Program-made: the position numbers and the translations under genes
DNA from: an uncultured Chromatiales bacterium
GTDB lineage: Bacteria; Pseudomonadota; Gammaproteobacteria; Steroidobacterales; GCA-2729495
NCBI GenBank assembly: GCA_913058165.1
Contig: CAJXQV010000007.1
Span: 1-13,721, forward strand
Length of the DNA: 13,721 bases
Direction of reading: 5' to 3'
The notes under the pieces: model-generated
Databases searched by the model: none
Told to the model about the DNA's origin: nothing
Seen by the model: only the letters and a program-made list of their open reading frames with translations
In this document: piece after piece, positions 7,560-13,721 of the stretch
Layout: each line of letters opens with the position of its first letter
How positions within the stretch are numbered: the first letter of the stretch is position 1

Positions 7560-9269
7560 ATGGCTATTTACTTGTCTCGATTTTTTTCTGGGTCCCGCCG
7601 TTGGGTGCAGTGTATTTTTACTGTGTCGGGTGTTTTGCTGGTGTGCACGGCACATGCCGCAGTGCCTATTCCCGAAACTCAGATATTGCCCACCAGTGCC
7701 GGCACCGGGCCTGAAGATCGCGATGTGCCCTTTCTTGCTTGGTATGAAGACCTTACTCCGCAGGGATACCTTGAAGAAGAAATTCTCATGTCGGGCACAG
7801 CAAATGAATATGATTACGCAGATGACCAGAATCAAAGCCCGGAGCCTTTGGCCACAGGCACTAGCGGCGCATACACCACCCGGGTGCTTATTCGACGCCC
7901 TGCCAACGCCGCAGATTTTAATGGCGTGGTTTATCTTGAAATACTAAACGCGACCGCTAGTTATGACGGCTCGCCATTTTGGGATTTGACGCATCGTTCG
8001 ATGATTTCAGAAGGTGCGGCTTGGGTTGGCGTTACCTATTCCGATAGCACTGCTAATTTTATGCGTGATGGTTGGGGGGAAGACAGTTTTCCTGCGCCTC
8101 CCGGTGCTCAGCCAAGAAATCGTTCCCGGTATGCGTCACTTAATGTGCCAACTCGAAAATACACATGGGACATCCTGAACCACGCGGCGGCATTGCTGAA
8201 AGCAGATGCCAATGCAGCCAACCCCATGAATGGTTTTGGCGTGGATGTGATTATTGCCACAGGGTATTCGCAATCAGCGGCCTATGTGACGACCTTTGCC
8301 AACTCGTTTTTCCCCTCTTATTCGGCAGCCGCACCGTGTACAGCAGAGCTTGAGGCAACCGATAGTTGTGTGCCTATTGTTGATGGTTATATTAATGCGG
8401 CCGGAGGACCGGTTGCGCGGTTATTAAATGGCGAGGGCTCTTATCCGTTGGGTGACAGGCGGAATTGCGAGAATTCCCTTAACCGAGAAGTCTCTTGCCT
8501 AGAGTCTTTTGTGGAACCGGCTGCAAGTGACCCTTATGAGCACAAGTTGCCGAAAATTTTTCGATTCACAACTGAGTCGGATATTAAGGCTTCACGTGTT
8601 CGGCAAACCATGAGTGATCAGCCTTTATTGCGAACCTATGAGGCAGCTGGTACATCTCATGTTACTTACTGGATGAGTTTGCAAGGGCAGGTTATAGGTG
8701 AGTATCAGTTCGGCATACCAGCGCTGGGTTATGTCGACAGCCCCTGCACGCTGCCATTTAATCCCCTTCGAACATCTGTTCCATTATCAGCGATTCAACA
8801 CCGTTTAGCTCGTTGGATTCAGTCGGATGAACCGCCTCCTGACAGCAGCTATATGCAGGTGGAGGGTGACTGGTATGGGCCTAGGGATAGCTACTTTAAT
8901 GCACCGGTGAGCTGGGTACGCGATGATGGTGATAACGATTCCACGGACGGTGACGATGGTGTTGGCGATGGTAATGCACTTGGTGGAGTTCGTCCTGCAA
9001 CAATTGGCGCACCCTTAGGAAAGTATTATGGTTTTGGCTTTTATCCCGAAGGGCCACTCGCATTAAATGGTATTTATTGCAATAGTATTTATGGCGGCTT
9101 TGAGGCTTATCCTCCTGAGGAGCTGCAAGAGCGTTATTTTAATAAGCTGACCTACCTGGCCCATTTCTGGTGGAGCATGTACACGTCATGGATAGACGGG
9201 TTTTTACTAATACCTGATGCCATGCTTATATATGGTGAGGCGAAAGCATATGATGGGTTGCCGGACTAG
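7560..9269 (+). CDS. Secreted alpha/beta hydrolase domain protein (PF20091-like)
   Basis: The 569-aa product starts with a signal peptide (basic MAIYLSRFFSGSRRW, hydrophobic core, AHA-A cleavage near 33-34), so it acts in the periplasm or outside. YTTRVLIRRPANAADFNGVV (105-124), then VYLEILN, match the start of the large alpha/beta hydrolase domain family. The nucleophile elbow is GYSQSA with Ser237. His367 in AGTSHVTYW is the likely catalytic His, and Glu339 or Asp341 in FTTESD the likely acid. Several Cys (260, 270, 303, 313) suggest disulfides. An acidic, Gly/Asp-rich stretch at 455-472 is unusual (see findings). The start ATG has TAGGT about 8 bases upstream. The MOSC gene follows after 15 bases. 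Likely an esterase or amidase of unknown substrate. Confidence 0.85.
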   Translation: MAIYLSRFFSGSRRWVQCIFTVSGVLLVCTAHAAVPIPETQILPTSAGTGPEDRDVPFLAWYEDLTPQGYLEEEILMSGTANEYDYADDQNQSPEPLATGTSGAYTTRVLIRRPANAADFNGVVYLEILNATASYDGSPFWDLTHRSMISEGAAWVGVTYSDSTANFMRDGWGEDSFPAPPGAQPRNRSRYASLNVPTRKYTWDILNHAAALLKADANAANPMNGFGVDVIIATGYSQSAAYVTTFANSFFPSYSAAAPCTAELEATDSCVPIVDGYINAAGGPVARLLNGEGSYPLGDRRNCENSLNREVSCLESFVEPAASDPYEHKLPKIFRFTTESDIKASRVRQTMSDQPLLRTYEAAGTSHVTYWMSLQGQVIGEYQFGIPALGYVDSPCTLPFNPLRTSVPLSAIQHRLARWIQSDEPPPDSSYMQVEGDWYGPRDSYFNAPVSWVRDDGDNDSTDGDDGVGDGNALGGVRPATIGAPLGKYYGFGFYPEGPLALNGIYCNSIYGGFEAYPPEELQERYFNKLTYLAHFWWSMYTSWIDGFLLIPDAMLIYGEAKAYDGLPD

Positions 9270-9284
9270 CGCTCATATATATGT

Positions 9285-9839
9285 ATGTTAAAGCATCTCA
9301 CCGCAGCGGAACTTGAGGCAGGTCTAAAGCATATTCTTGCGGCTCCAAAAGATACTGGGCGGGTAGAGCTTATCGTTAGGCGACCCGCGACCGGTCATCG
9401 CGAAGTGCTTGAAACAGCAACGCTTGATTCAGTGCAGGGGCTCGTTGGTGATAACTGGTTGCAACGAGGTTTTGTGTCGATCGGGGATGGTTCTGCACAT
9501 CTTGATATGCAGCTAAACCTCATGAGCTCTCGGGTTATCGATTTGCTCGCTCAAACTAGAGACCGCTGGCCGCTGGCGGGAGACCAGTTCTATGTTGATA
9601 TTGACTTGAGTGCTGCAAACCTATCAGCGGGTACTCGCTTGGCCATAGGCTCGGCGGTGATCGAAGTCACTGCGGAGCCGCATTTGGGTTGCAGGAAGTT
9701 TTCTAAGCGGTTTGGTCGTGATGCGATGAGGTTTGTTAATTCAATGGTTGGCAAAGCGCTTAATCTCCGTGGTATTAACGCACGTGTTATTGAACCGGGT
9801 GTTGTCAAAACCGGCGATGCTATTTTTAAGCTCTCATGA
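9285..9839 (+). CDS. MOSC domain protein
   Basis: MOSC domains occur in molybdenum cofactor sulfurases and in YiiM/YcbX-like enzymes that handle sulfur or reduce N-hydroxylated compounds. This 184-aa protein shows a full single domain: ELIVRRPATGHRE (28-40), SVQGLVGDNW (49-58), LNLMSSRVI (77-85), GDQFYVDIDLS (99-109), and the conserved Cys136 in EPHLGCRKFSKRFG, which in the family carries the sulfur or contacts the cofactor. RGINARVIEPGVVKTGD (162-178) is the standard C-terminal end. No Shine-Dalgarno is visible before the ATG at 9285; the start is only 15 bases after the hydrolase stop, so translational coupling is likely. It overlaps the DUF1415 gene by ATGA. Confidence 0.88.
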   Translation: MLKHLTAAELEAGLKHILAAPKDTGRVELIVRRPATGHREVLETATLDSVQGLVGDNWLQRGFVSIGDGSAHLDMQLNLMSSRVIDLLAQTRDRWPLAGDQFYVDIDLSAANLSAGTRLAIGSAVIEVTAEPHLGCRKFSKRFGRDAMRFVNSMVGKALNLRGINARVIEPGVVKTGDAIFKLS

Positions 9840-10384
9840 GTACAACTGAAAGTGCAGCCGTGATTGCCGTCAGGCGCTGGGTCGATCTTATGGTCGTCGG
9901 TTTAAATCTATGTCCGTTCGCGAGAACTGAAGTAGTGAATAAGCGGGTTCATTTTATTGAAACAGAAACACGATCTGAAGTGCAGCTGCTTGAAACTCTG
10001 GCCGCTGAGCTAACCCTGCTCGCAGAGACGCCAGCCATTGAAACAACCCTGTTGGTGCATCCGCAGGTGTTGAAAGATTTTGCCGACTACAATCAGTTTT
10101 TGGATGAGGTTGATGCCCTGCTGCAGGGTATGCAGCTGGATGGTGAATTGCAGGTGGCCAGTTTTCACCCTGACTATCAGTTTGCGGGCACCGAGCCGGA
10201 TGATGCCGAGAATTTCACCAATCGTGCGCCTTTCCCTGTGCTGCATATTCTTCGTGAGGCAAGTATCGAGGATCGACTTGATTCGTATCCTGATGCAGCC
10301 GCAATTCCGGAAAGAAACATTAAGCTAATGAATAAAATGGGTCGCCAGCAGTTACAGGCCTTGCTCGCACGGTGCTGTTCTTAA
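9836..10384 (+). CDS. DUF1415 family protein
   Basis: The 182-aa product is a full-length DUF1415 protein of unknown function. Recognised blocks are WVDLMVVGLNLCPFA (15-29, with Cys26), ETTLLVHP (69-76), DFADYNQFLDEVDALL (81-96), QVASFHPDYQFAGTEPDDAENFTNR (106-130), FPVLHILREASIE (133-145) and IPERN (157-161). The invariant Cys, His, Arg and Glu residues suggest an enzymatic or metal-binding role, but none is established to my knowledge. It has no signal peptide, so it is probably cytoplasmic. The ATG overlaps the MOSC stop by 4 bases (ATGA) and no strong ribosome binding site is seen, which argues for coupled translation. A decayed second copy lies at 11342-11503. Confidence 0.9.
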   Translation: MSTTESAAVIAVRRWVDLMVVGLNLCPFARTEVVNKRVHFIETETRSEVQLLETLAAELTLLAETPAIETTLLVHPQVLKDFADYNQFLDEVDALLQGMQLDGELQVASFHPDYQFAGTEPDDAENFTNRAPFPVLHILREASIEDRLDSYPDAAAIPERNIKLMNKMGRQQLQALLARCCS

Positions 10385-11300
10385 CCTGAAGTCTCTTTGC
10401 TGAATATGCTAGTTTGAGACTGTATTCTGTGGTCAGGCGATTCTTATGCAACGAAGTTTCAGTGATTGGGGCGGCAATATCCTGGCTTTAGTTGGCCTGC
10501 TTGCGGTTAACGGCCTGGAAACGGGAATGAATCTTGGCGGTCAGACCACAGGTGCAATTTCAGCAAAGTATCCGGCGTTATTTACACCCAGCGGTTTTAC
10601 CTTCGCGATCTGGGGCCTAATTTATCTGGCCCTTGCAGCATTCATTTTTTATCAGGCTGCGCCAAGGCAGCTGGGTAACAAGCGCATTGCAGCGATCAGC
10701 CGTTATTTCAAACTCAGTTGCGTGGCGAACGCCTTATGGATCTTTGCCTGGCACTTCGAACTATTGGGCCTTTCTTTGTTCCTCATGGCTGTGCTGCTGG
10801 GCTCATTAATTGCGGTCTATCGCAAGCTGGGAAACGTGGACAAAACGGTTCCTCTTTCGGAGCAAATGTTGGTGCAGTGGCCCTTTAGTTTGTATCTGGG
10901 CTGGATCAGTGTGGCGAGTATCGCTAATTTCAGCGCCGTGCAGCTTAGTTTGGGCTTTGATGATGTATTGTTTAGTGCATTGCTCTGGACGCAAATAAAG
11001 CTGGCACTAGCCGGTGCGATTTCGGCAATAGTGCTTCTGCGCCGCGATGACCTGATTTATGTGTTGGTTGTGGCCTGGGCCGCGTTCGGCATTTCATTGA
11101 AGCAGGCTGCAACGCCCGAAGTTTCGGGAGCTGCTCTAATGCTAACCGTATTTATCTTGCTGTTGGCTGCTGCGGCCTTATTGCGAAAGCTTCGCCCCAA
11201 CAGTTAGCGCCAAACTAATCGCTGTGAACAGCATAATTATCCTGCTGCGGGCATTGTCATCGCAGGTACAGACTCTGTTTTAGATTATATAGCGCCAGCC
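9869..11300 (+). repeat. Tandem duplication, unit 1 (DUF1415, TspO-like, 3' spacer)
   Basis: Unit 1 is homologous to unit 2 (11342-12408). The shared order is DUF1415 sequence, a 47-base leader, TspO-like gene, then a tail containing GAACAGCATAA (11226-11236) and GACTCT (11271-11276), which reappear in the tail of unit 2 at 12324-12334 and at about 12397. Outer limits are approximate because both ends have diverged. Confidence 0.8.
10446..11207 (+). CDS. TspO/MBR-like (tryptophan-rich sensory) membrane protein, copy 1
   Basis: TspO/MBR proteins are membrane proteins that bind porphyrins and related ligands and are tied to light, oxygen or stress signalling. This 253-aa protein belongs to the long branch: LFTPSGFTFAIWGLIYLAL (45-63) is the family signature, and seven or eight hydrophobic segments are visible (about 11-27, 51-72, 88-104, 106-126, 141-167, 182-200, 203-218 and 226-248). 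VANALWIFAWHF (93-104) corresponds to the Asn/Trp-rich helix of TspO. The C-terminus LLRKLRPNS is basic and should be cytoplasmic. The ATG at 10446 has AGG (10435-10437) at a spacing of 8. It follows DUF1415 by 61 bases and has an 81%-identical paralogue at 11546. The specific ligand is not predictable. Confidence 0.78.
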   Translation: MQRSFSDWGGNILALVGLLAVNGLETGMNLGGQTTGAISAKYPALFTPSGFTFAIWGLIYLALAAFIFYQAAPRQLGNKRIAAISRYFKLSCVANALWIFAWHFELLGLSLFLMAVLLGSLIAVYRKLGNVDKTVPLSEQMLVQWPFSLYLGWISVASIANFSAVQLSLGFDDVLFSALLWTQIKLALAGAISAIVLLRRDDLIYVLVVAWAAFGISLKQAATPEVSGAALMLTVFILLLAAAALLRKLRPNS

Positions 11301-11341
11301 CCACCAGCAGATGTCATCCAGTTAATTATTGCCTGCCCGGA

Positions 11342-11503
11342 GTTCGCCGTTGGTCTGACCTTATGGTCATCGGCTTTAATCTATATTCTTTTGCCAGAGC
11401 CGCAGTCGTGAATAATCGGGTTCATTCAGTTGAAACGGCGCTGTTGCTGCATTTGCAGGTTCCGCTGGCAAGGTGTTTTCTTAATATGAAGGATCATCGC
11501 TGA
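11342..11503 (+). pseudogene. Remnant of a second DUF1415 gene
   Basis: Bases 11342-11436 align without gaps to 9869-9963 of the intact gene (71 of 95 identical by my count). The translation VRRWSDLMVIGFNLYSFAR is clearly DUF1415, but the conserved Cys-Pro has become Tyr-Ser. Two internal segments are missing: 81 bases, equivalent to 9956-10036, and roughly 290 bases, equivalent to about 10069-10362. A one-base loss near the end bypasses the original TAA, so the frame now ends at TGA 11501-11503. Just upstream, an apparent 8-base insertion (TGCCCGGA) separates the ATTGCC match from GTTCGC, and no aligned start codon remains. Many differences fall at third codon positions, suggesting selection before decay. 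I see nothing else in 11208-11545 apart from the unit 1 tail. Confidence 0.88.
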
Positions 11504-11545
11504 ATGTGTTAGTTTGAGATTTAATACTATATTCAGGGGTAAATT

Positions 11546-12307
11546 ATGCAACGCAATTTCAGTGATTGGGGCGGCAATATTCTGATATTTATTGGCGTAC
11601 TTGTGGTTAATGGCATGGCCAACGGTATTCCTCTTGGCGGTCAGACTACCGGTGAGATTTCGGCGAAGTATCCGGCCTTGTTTACACCCAGCGGGTTTAC
11701 CTTCGCGATCTGGGGCTTAATTTATCTGGCCCTTACCGTATTCATTGTTTATCAGGCTTTGCCAGCGCAGCGCAGTAATGAGCGCATTGCAGCGATCAGC
11801 CGTTATTTCAAACTCAGTTGTCTGGCGAATGCCTCATGGATTTTTGTTTGGCACTTCGACCTGTTGGGCTTTTCGCTGCTGCTTATGCTTGTCATTCTGG
11901 GCTCATTAGTCGCGGTCTATCGCAGTTTGGGCATCGTGGACAAAACGGTTCCGCTTGCAGAACTAATGTTGGTGCAGTGGCCCTTTAGTTTGTACCTGGG
12001 CTGGATCAGTGTGGCGACTATCGCTAACCTTAGCGCCGTGCAGCTTGGCTGGGGCTTTGATGATGTGCTGGGCAGTGCAGTGTTCGGGACGCAAATCAAG
12101 CTGGCACTAGCCGGTGCTATTGCCGCCATAGTGCTTGTGCGTCGCGATGACCTGATTTATGCGTTGGTTGTGGCCTGGGCTGCGTTCGGCATTTCAGTGA
12201 AGCAGGCGGCAACGCCCGAAGTTTCCGGAGCGGCACTAATGTTAACCGTATTGATCTTGCTGTTGGCTGCTGCGACCTTATTGCGAAAGCTTCGCCCTAA
12301 CCGCTAG
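11546..12307 (+). CDS. TspO/MBR-like membrane protein, copy 2 (tandem paralogue)
   Basis: The 253-aa product has the same length as copy 1 and differs at 48 positions by my count (about 81% identity), with no gaps. The signature LFTPSGFTFAIWGLIYLAL (45-63) and VQWPFSLYLGWISVA are unchanged. Differences cluster in the first helix and following loop (14-29) and in the loop at 72-79. The ribosome binding site AGGGG (11535-11539), six bases before the ATG, is stronger than that of copy 1, so translation may differ. Both copies look intact and are under evident constraint, which suggests they are not simply redundant. Its former DUF1415 neighbour is a pseudogene, so this copy is probably transcribed from its own leader or by read-through. 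Function assigned by family only. Confidence 0.78.
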   Translation: MQRNFSDWGGNILIFIGVLVVNGMANGIPLGGQTTGEISAKYPALFTPSGFTFAIWGLIYLALTVFIVYQALPAQRSNERIAAISRYFKLSCLANASWIFVWHFDLLGFSLLLMLVILGSLVAVYRSLGIVDKTVPLAELMLVQWPFSLYLGWISVATIANLSAVQLGWGFDDVLGSAVFGTQIKLALAGAIAAIVLVRRDDLIYALVVAWAAFGISVKQAATPEVSGAALMLTVLILLLAAATLLRKLRPNR

Positions 12308-12408
12308 TGGCACACTAACCCCTATGAACAGCATAAACACCCTAATTCAGCCATCTACTGGCAGCGGCACGATGCCCGCATTTTCCTGCAGCCCCGGACT
12401 CTATTTCT

Positions 12409-13551
12409 ATGAACCATAAAGCCAAGTCAAAACGATCGAAAAAGTTCTATTTCTTCAGTACCCTCTTAGCCCTCATTCTTATTTGGGTGCTGCTGGTTGT
12501 TTTTGATCAGGGCCCGGTTGGCGTATTGCACGATTCCGACCCCGAGCTTGCGCTATCACGAGCAGCGGAAATGCCCGGTGTGGAATGTGTTGAGAAAGTA
12601 ATTTCGGTGGCGTTGGTAGAAGGTGATAAGCCCACCTATTCATTGGTGGGGGAGCTGTGTGCGATTGGCGGGTTTGACAATAAAACTTTGCAGGTGCTCG
12701 TCTCCGGTGCCGGCTATGGGTCGGTGTATTGGGATTTTCCGTATCAGCCCGAAACATATTCCTATATGCGGGCTGCGCTTGCCGCCGGCGATGCGGTATT
12801 TAATTTCGATCGTCTGGGTATAGGGAAAAGCGATCACCCGTTCGGTATGAATCTCGATGTAGATACGCAGGCCTATGTGCTGGCACAGACAATAGACGCG
12901 CTTACGGCAGAACAAAATTACGATGCTGTGGTTACCCTAGGGCACTCCTTTGGTTCGGTTATTGCCTTGTCGCATGCACTAAGTCATCCGGAGCAGGTGG
13001 CCGGTATTGTCTTGACCGGGTACGCGCACAATGTGAACCCGGAGTTTGGCCCGGCTATGGGGCAGGGTATTGAAGTGGCCGCATTCGGCGGGCCGTTTGT
13101 TGGCGATATTTTTGACCCGACTTATCTCATTTCTAAACCCGGCACTCGTGGCAATGCATTTTACACCTCAGCCAATACTGACCCCGGCGTTCTGCGTACC
13201 GATGATCTTACCCGCCAGACAACCGCGGCTGGCGAATTAATCAGCATGAATAAATATTTTGCTGATCAGTCACTGGACCTAGAAGTGCCGGTGCTCATGA
13301 TTGTGGGGGACGATGATTTTCTGGTGTGTGGCGGCGAACTCGACTGCAGCGATCACGCCGCTATTATCGCCAACGAAACGGCCTATTACTCACCCGCAGC
13401 CTGCTTGGAGATTGTTGTTCTTGATGATACGAATCACAATGCCAACCTGCATAAGAATGCACCGCAGACCTTTGCATTGATGCTGGATTGGGTAGCCCGG
13501 TATGTTGGCTCAGCGGGGCGAGCGGCATCTGAGCCCTGTTCCGTTTCTTGA
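12409..13551 (+). CDS. Membrane-anchored alpha/beta hydrolase
   Basis: The 380-aa product begins with a very basic segment (MNHKAKSKRSKK) and one hydrophobic helix at about 13-32, so it is anchored in or exported across the inner membrane with the catalytic part in the periplasm. The alpha/beta hydrolase core shows the oxyanion-side VLVSGAGYGSVYWDF (96-110), the strand NFDRLGIGKSDHP (132-144), the nucleophile elbow LGHSFGS with Ser180, the likely acid Asp301 or Asp302 in IVGDDDFL, and the likely catalytic His343 in DDTNHNANLH. Cys pairs (60/84, 307/313) suggest disulfides. Substrate is unknown; esterase or lipase-like activity is the safest guess. The Shine-Dalgarno before the ATG at 12409 is poor. 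The start codon lies at the right edge of the duplicated block, so its upstream sequence has a copy after TspO-like gene 1. Confidence 0.85.
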   Translation: MNHKAKSKRSKKFYFFSTLLALILIWVLLVVFDQGPVGVLHDSDPELALSRAAEMPGVECVEKVISVALVEGDKPTYSLVGELCAIGGFDNKTLQVLVSGAGYGSVYWDFPYQPETYSYMRAALAAGDAVFNFDRLGIGKSDHPFGMNLDVDTQAYVLAQTIDALTAEQNYDAVVTLGHSFGSVIALSHALSHPEQVAGIVLTGYAHNVNPEFGPAMGQGIEVAAFGGPFVGDIFDPTYLISKPGTRGNAFYTSANTDPGVLRTDDLTRQTTAAGELISMNKYFADQSLDLEVPVLMIVGDDDFLVCGGELDCSDHAAIIANETAYYSPAACLEIVVLDDTNHNANLHKNAPQTFALMLDWVARYVGSAGRAASEPCSVS

Positions 13552-13594
13552 TGGCTTGGTTAAGTTGCAGCGCTATCGGAACCTTTTCGTCATC

Positions 13595-13618
13595 TTAAGG
13601 TTTCTAGCATTACCTTAA
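13595..13618. terminator. Inverted repeat between convergent genes, possible weak terminator
   Basis: TTAAGGT (13595-13601) pairs perfectly with ACCTTAA (13612-13618) around a 10-base loop, between the hydrolase stop (13551) and the stop of the convergent partial gene (13622). The stem is AT-rich and no clear T-run follows on either strand, so terminator function is uncertain. Confidence 0.3.
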
Positions 13619-13621
13619 AAA

Positions 13622-13721
13622 CTAGCGCTTGAGTCGGATAATTGTTGAGCCATTAGCATTTTCAAGCAACAGCAGAATATTGCCATTGGGCTCTACAGCG
13701 ACATCACGGAAACGTGCGAGG
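13622..13721 (-). CDS. C-terminal end of a probable PQQ-dependent sugar dehydrogenase (partial)
   Basis: The minus strand is open from the window edge to TAG (13624-13622), encoding 32 residues. RFRDVAVEPNGNILLL followed by STIIRLKR closely resembles the last beta-propeller blade of soluble aldose sugar dehydrogenases (YliI/PQQ-dependent, GDH-B-like), which end with an RIRDV..GPDG..Y.LT......I.R. pattern. These are periplasmic enzymes that oxidise aldoses with PQQ. Only the tail is present, so catalytic and PQQ-binding residues and the signal peptide lie outside. Other six-bladed propeller proteins (NHL, SMP-30-like) share this motif. Confidence 0.6.
   Translation of the reverse strand, partial: LARFRDVAVEPNGNILLLLENANGSTIIRLKR

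Larger units (their letters stand above)
11342..12408 (+). repeat. Tandem duplication, unit 2
   Basis: This is the second copy of the block in 9869-11300: DUF1415 remnant, leader, TspO-like paralogue and tail. The 47-base leaders before the two TspO-like genes have equal length, and their first 21 bases (10399-10419 and 11499-11519) differ at two positions. The right edge runs to about the start codon of the hydrolase at 12409. Confidence 0.8.

Noticed and set aside
11241..11281. CCTGC/GCAGG hairpin followed by TTTT after TspO-like copy 1 as a terminator
   Set aside because: The stem is only 5 bp with a 16-base loop, the T-run is short and 10 bases away, and the matching tail of unit 2 does not keep it.
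7560..13551. A new defence or signalling island built on the two hydrolases, MOSC, DUF1415 and TspO-like genes
   Set aside because: All belong to families common in ordinary chromosomes; there is no nuclease, helicase, NTPase, toxin, reverse transcriptase or mobile hallmark, and the repeat structure is explained by a tandem duplication.

Overview
The window looks like chromosomal DNA of a Gammaproteobacterium, probably free-living and aquatic. Its Hsp15 is very similar to the E. coli protein, and it carries SelO, DUF1415, DUF6122 and long TspO-like genes together with two lipoproteins. Base composition looks close to even in G+C. There are no tRNA, rRNA, IS, phage or CRISPR signals. The first 46 bases are not biological: they are an Illumina Nextera adapter with an index, so natural sequence starts at 47.

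Layout. 47-290: a tiny Lys-rich ORF. 291-2465 (minus): a two-gene unit, a putative lipoprotein followed by selO (protein AMPylase). 2617-3039 (plus, divergent): hslR (Hsp15). 3194-5158 (plus): a lipoprotein sulfatase with an N-terminal cadherin-like domain, converging on a MAPEG-family membrane protein (5168-5551, minus). 5686-6021 (plus): a DUF6122 membrane protein. 6247-7422 (plus): an NmrA-like protein whose nucleotide-binding glycine motif has two Cys substitutions. 7560-11207 (plus): a tight run made of a secreted alpha/beta hydrolase, a MOSC protein, a DUF1415 protein (ATGA overlap) and a TspO/MBR-like membrane protein. 11342-12307: a second copy of the end of that run, with a decayed DUF1415 remnant and an intact TspO-like paralogue. 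12409-13551: a membrane-anchored alpha/beta hydrolase. 13622-13721 (minus): the C-terminal tail of a probable PQQ-type sugar dehydrogenase.

The strongest structural observation is the old tandem duplication at about 9.87-12.4 kb. One DUF1415 copy was reduced to about 160 bp by internal deletions, one of them an 81-bp deletion flanked by a 9-bp direct repeat, while both TspO-like copies stayed intact at about 81% protein identity. The NmrA-like protein and the cadherin-like/sulfatase fusion are the other points worth a second look. No defence or mobile system is present, and I see no convincing evidence for a wholly new multigene system. The genes read as mixed housekeeping, redox/stress and hydrolytic functions.
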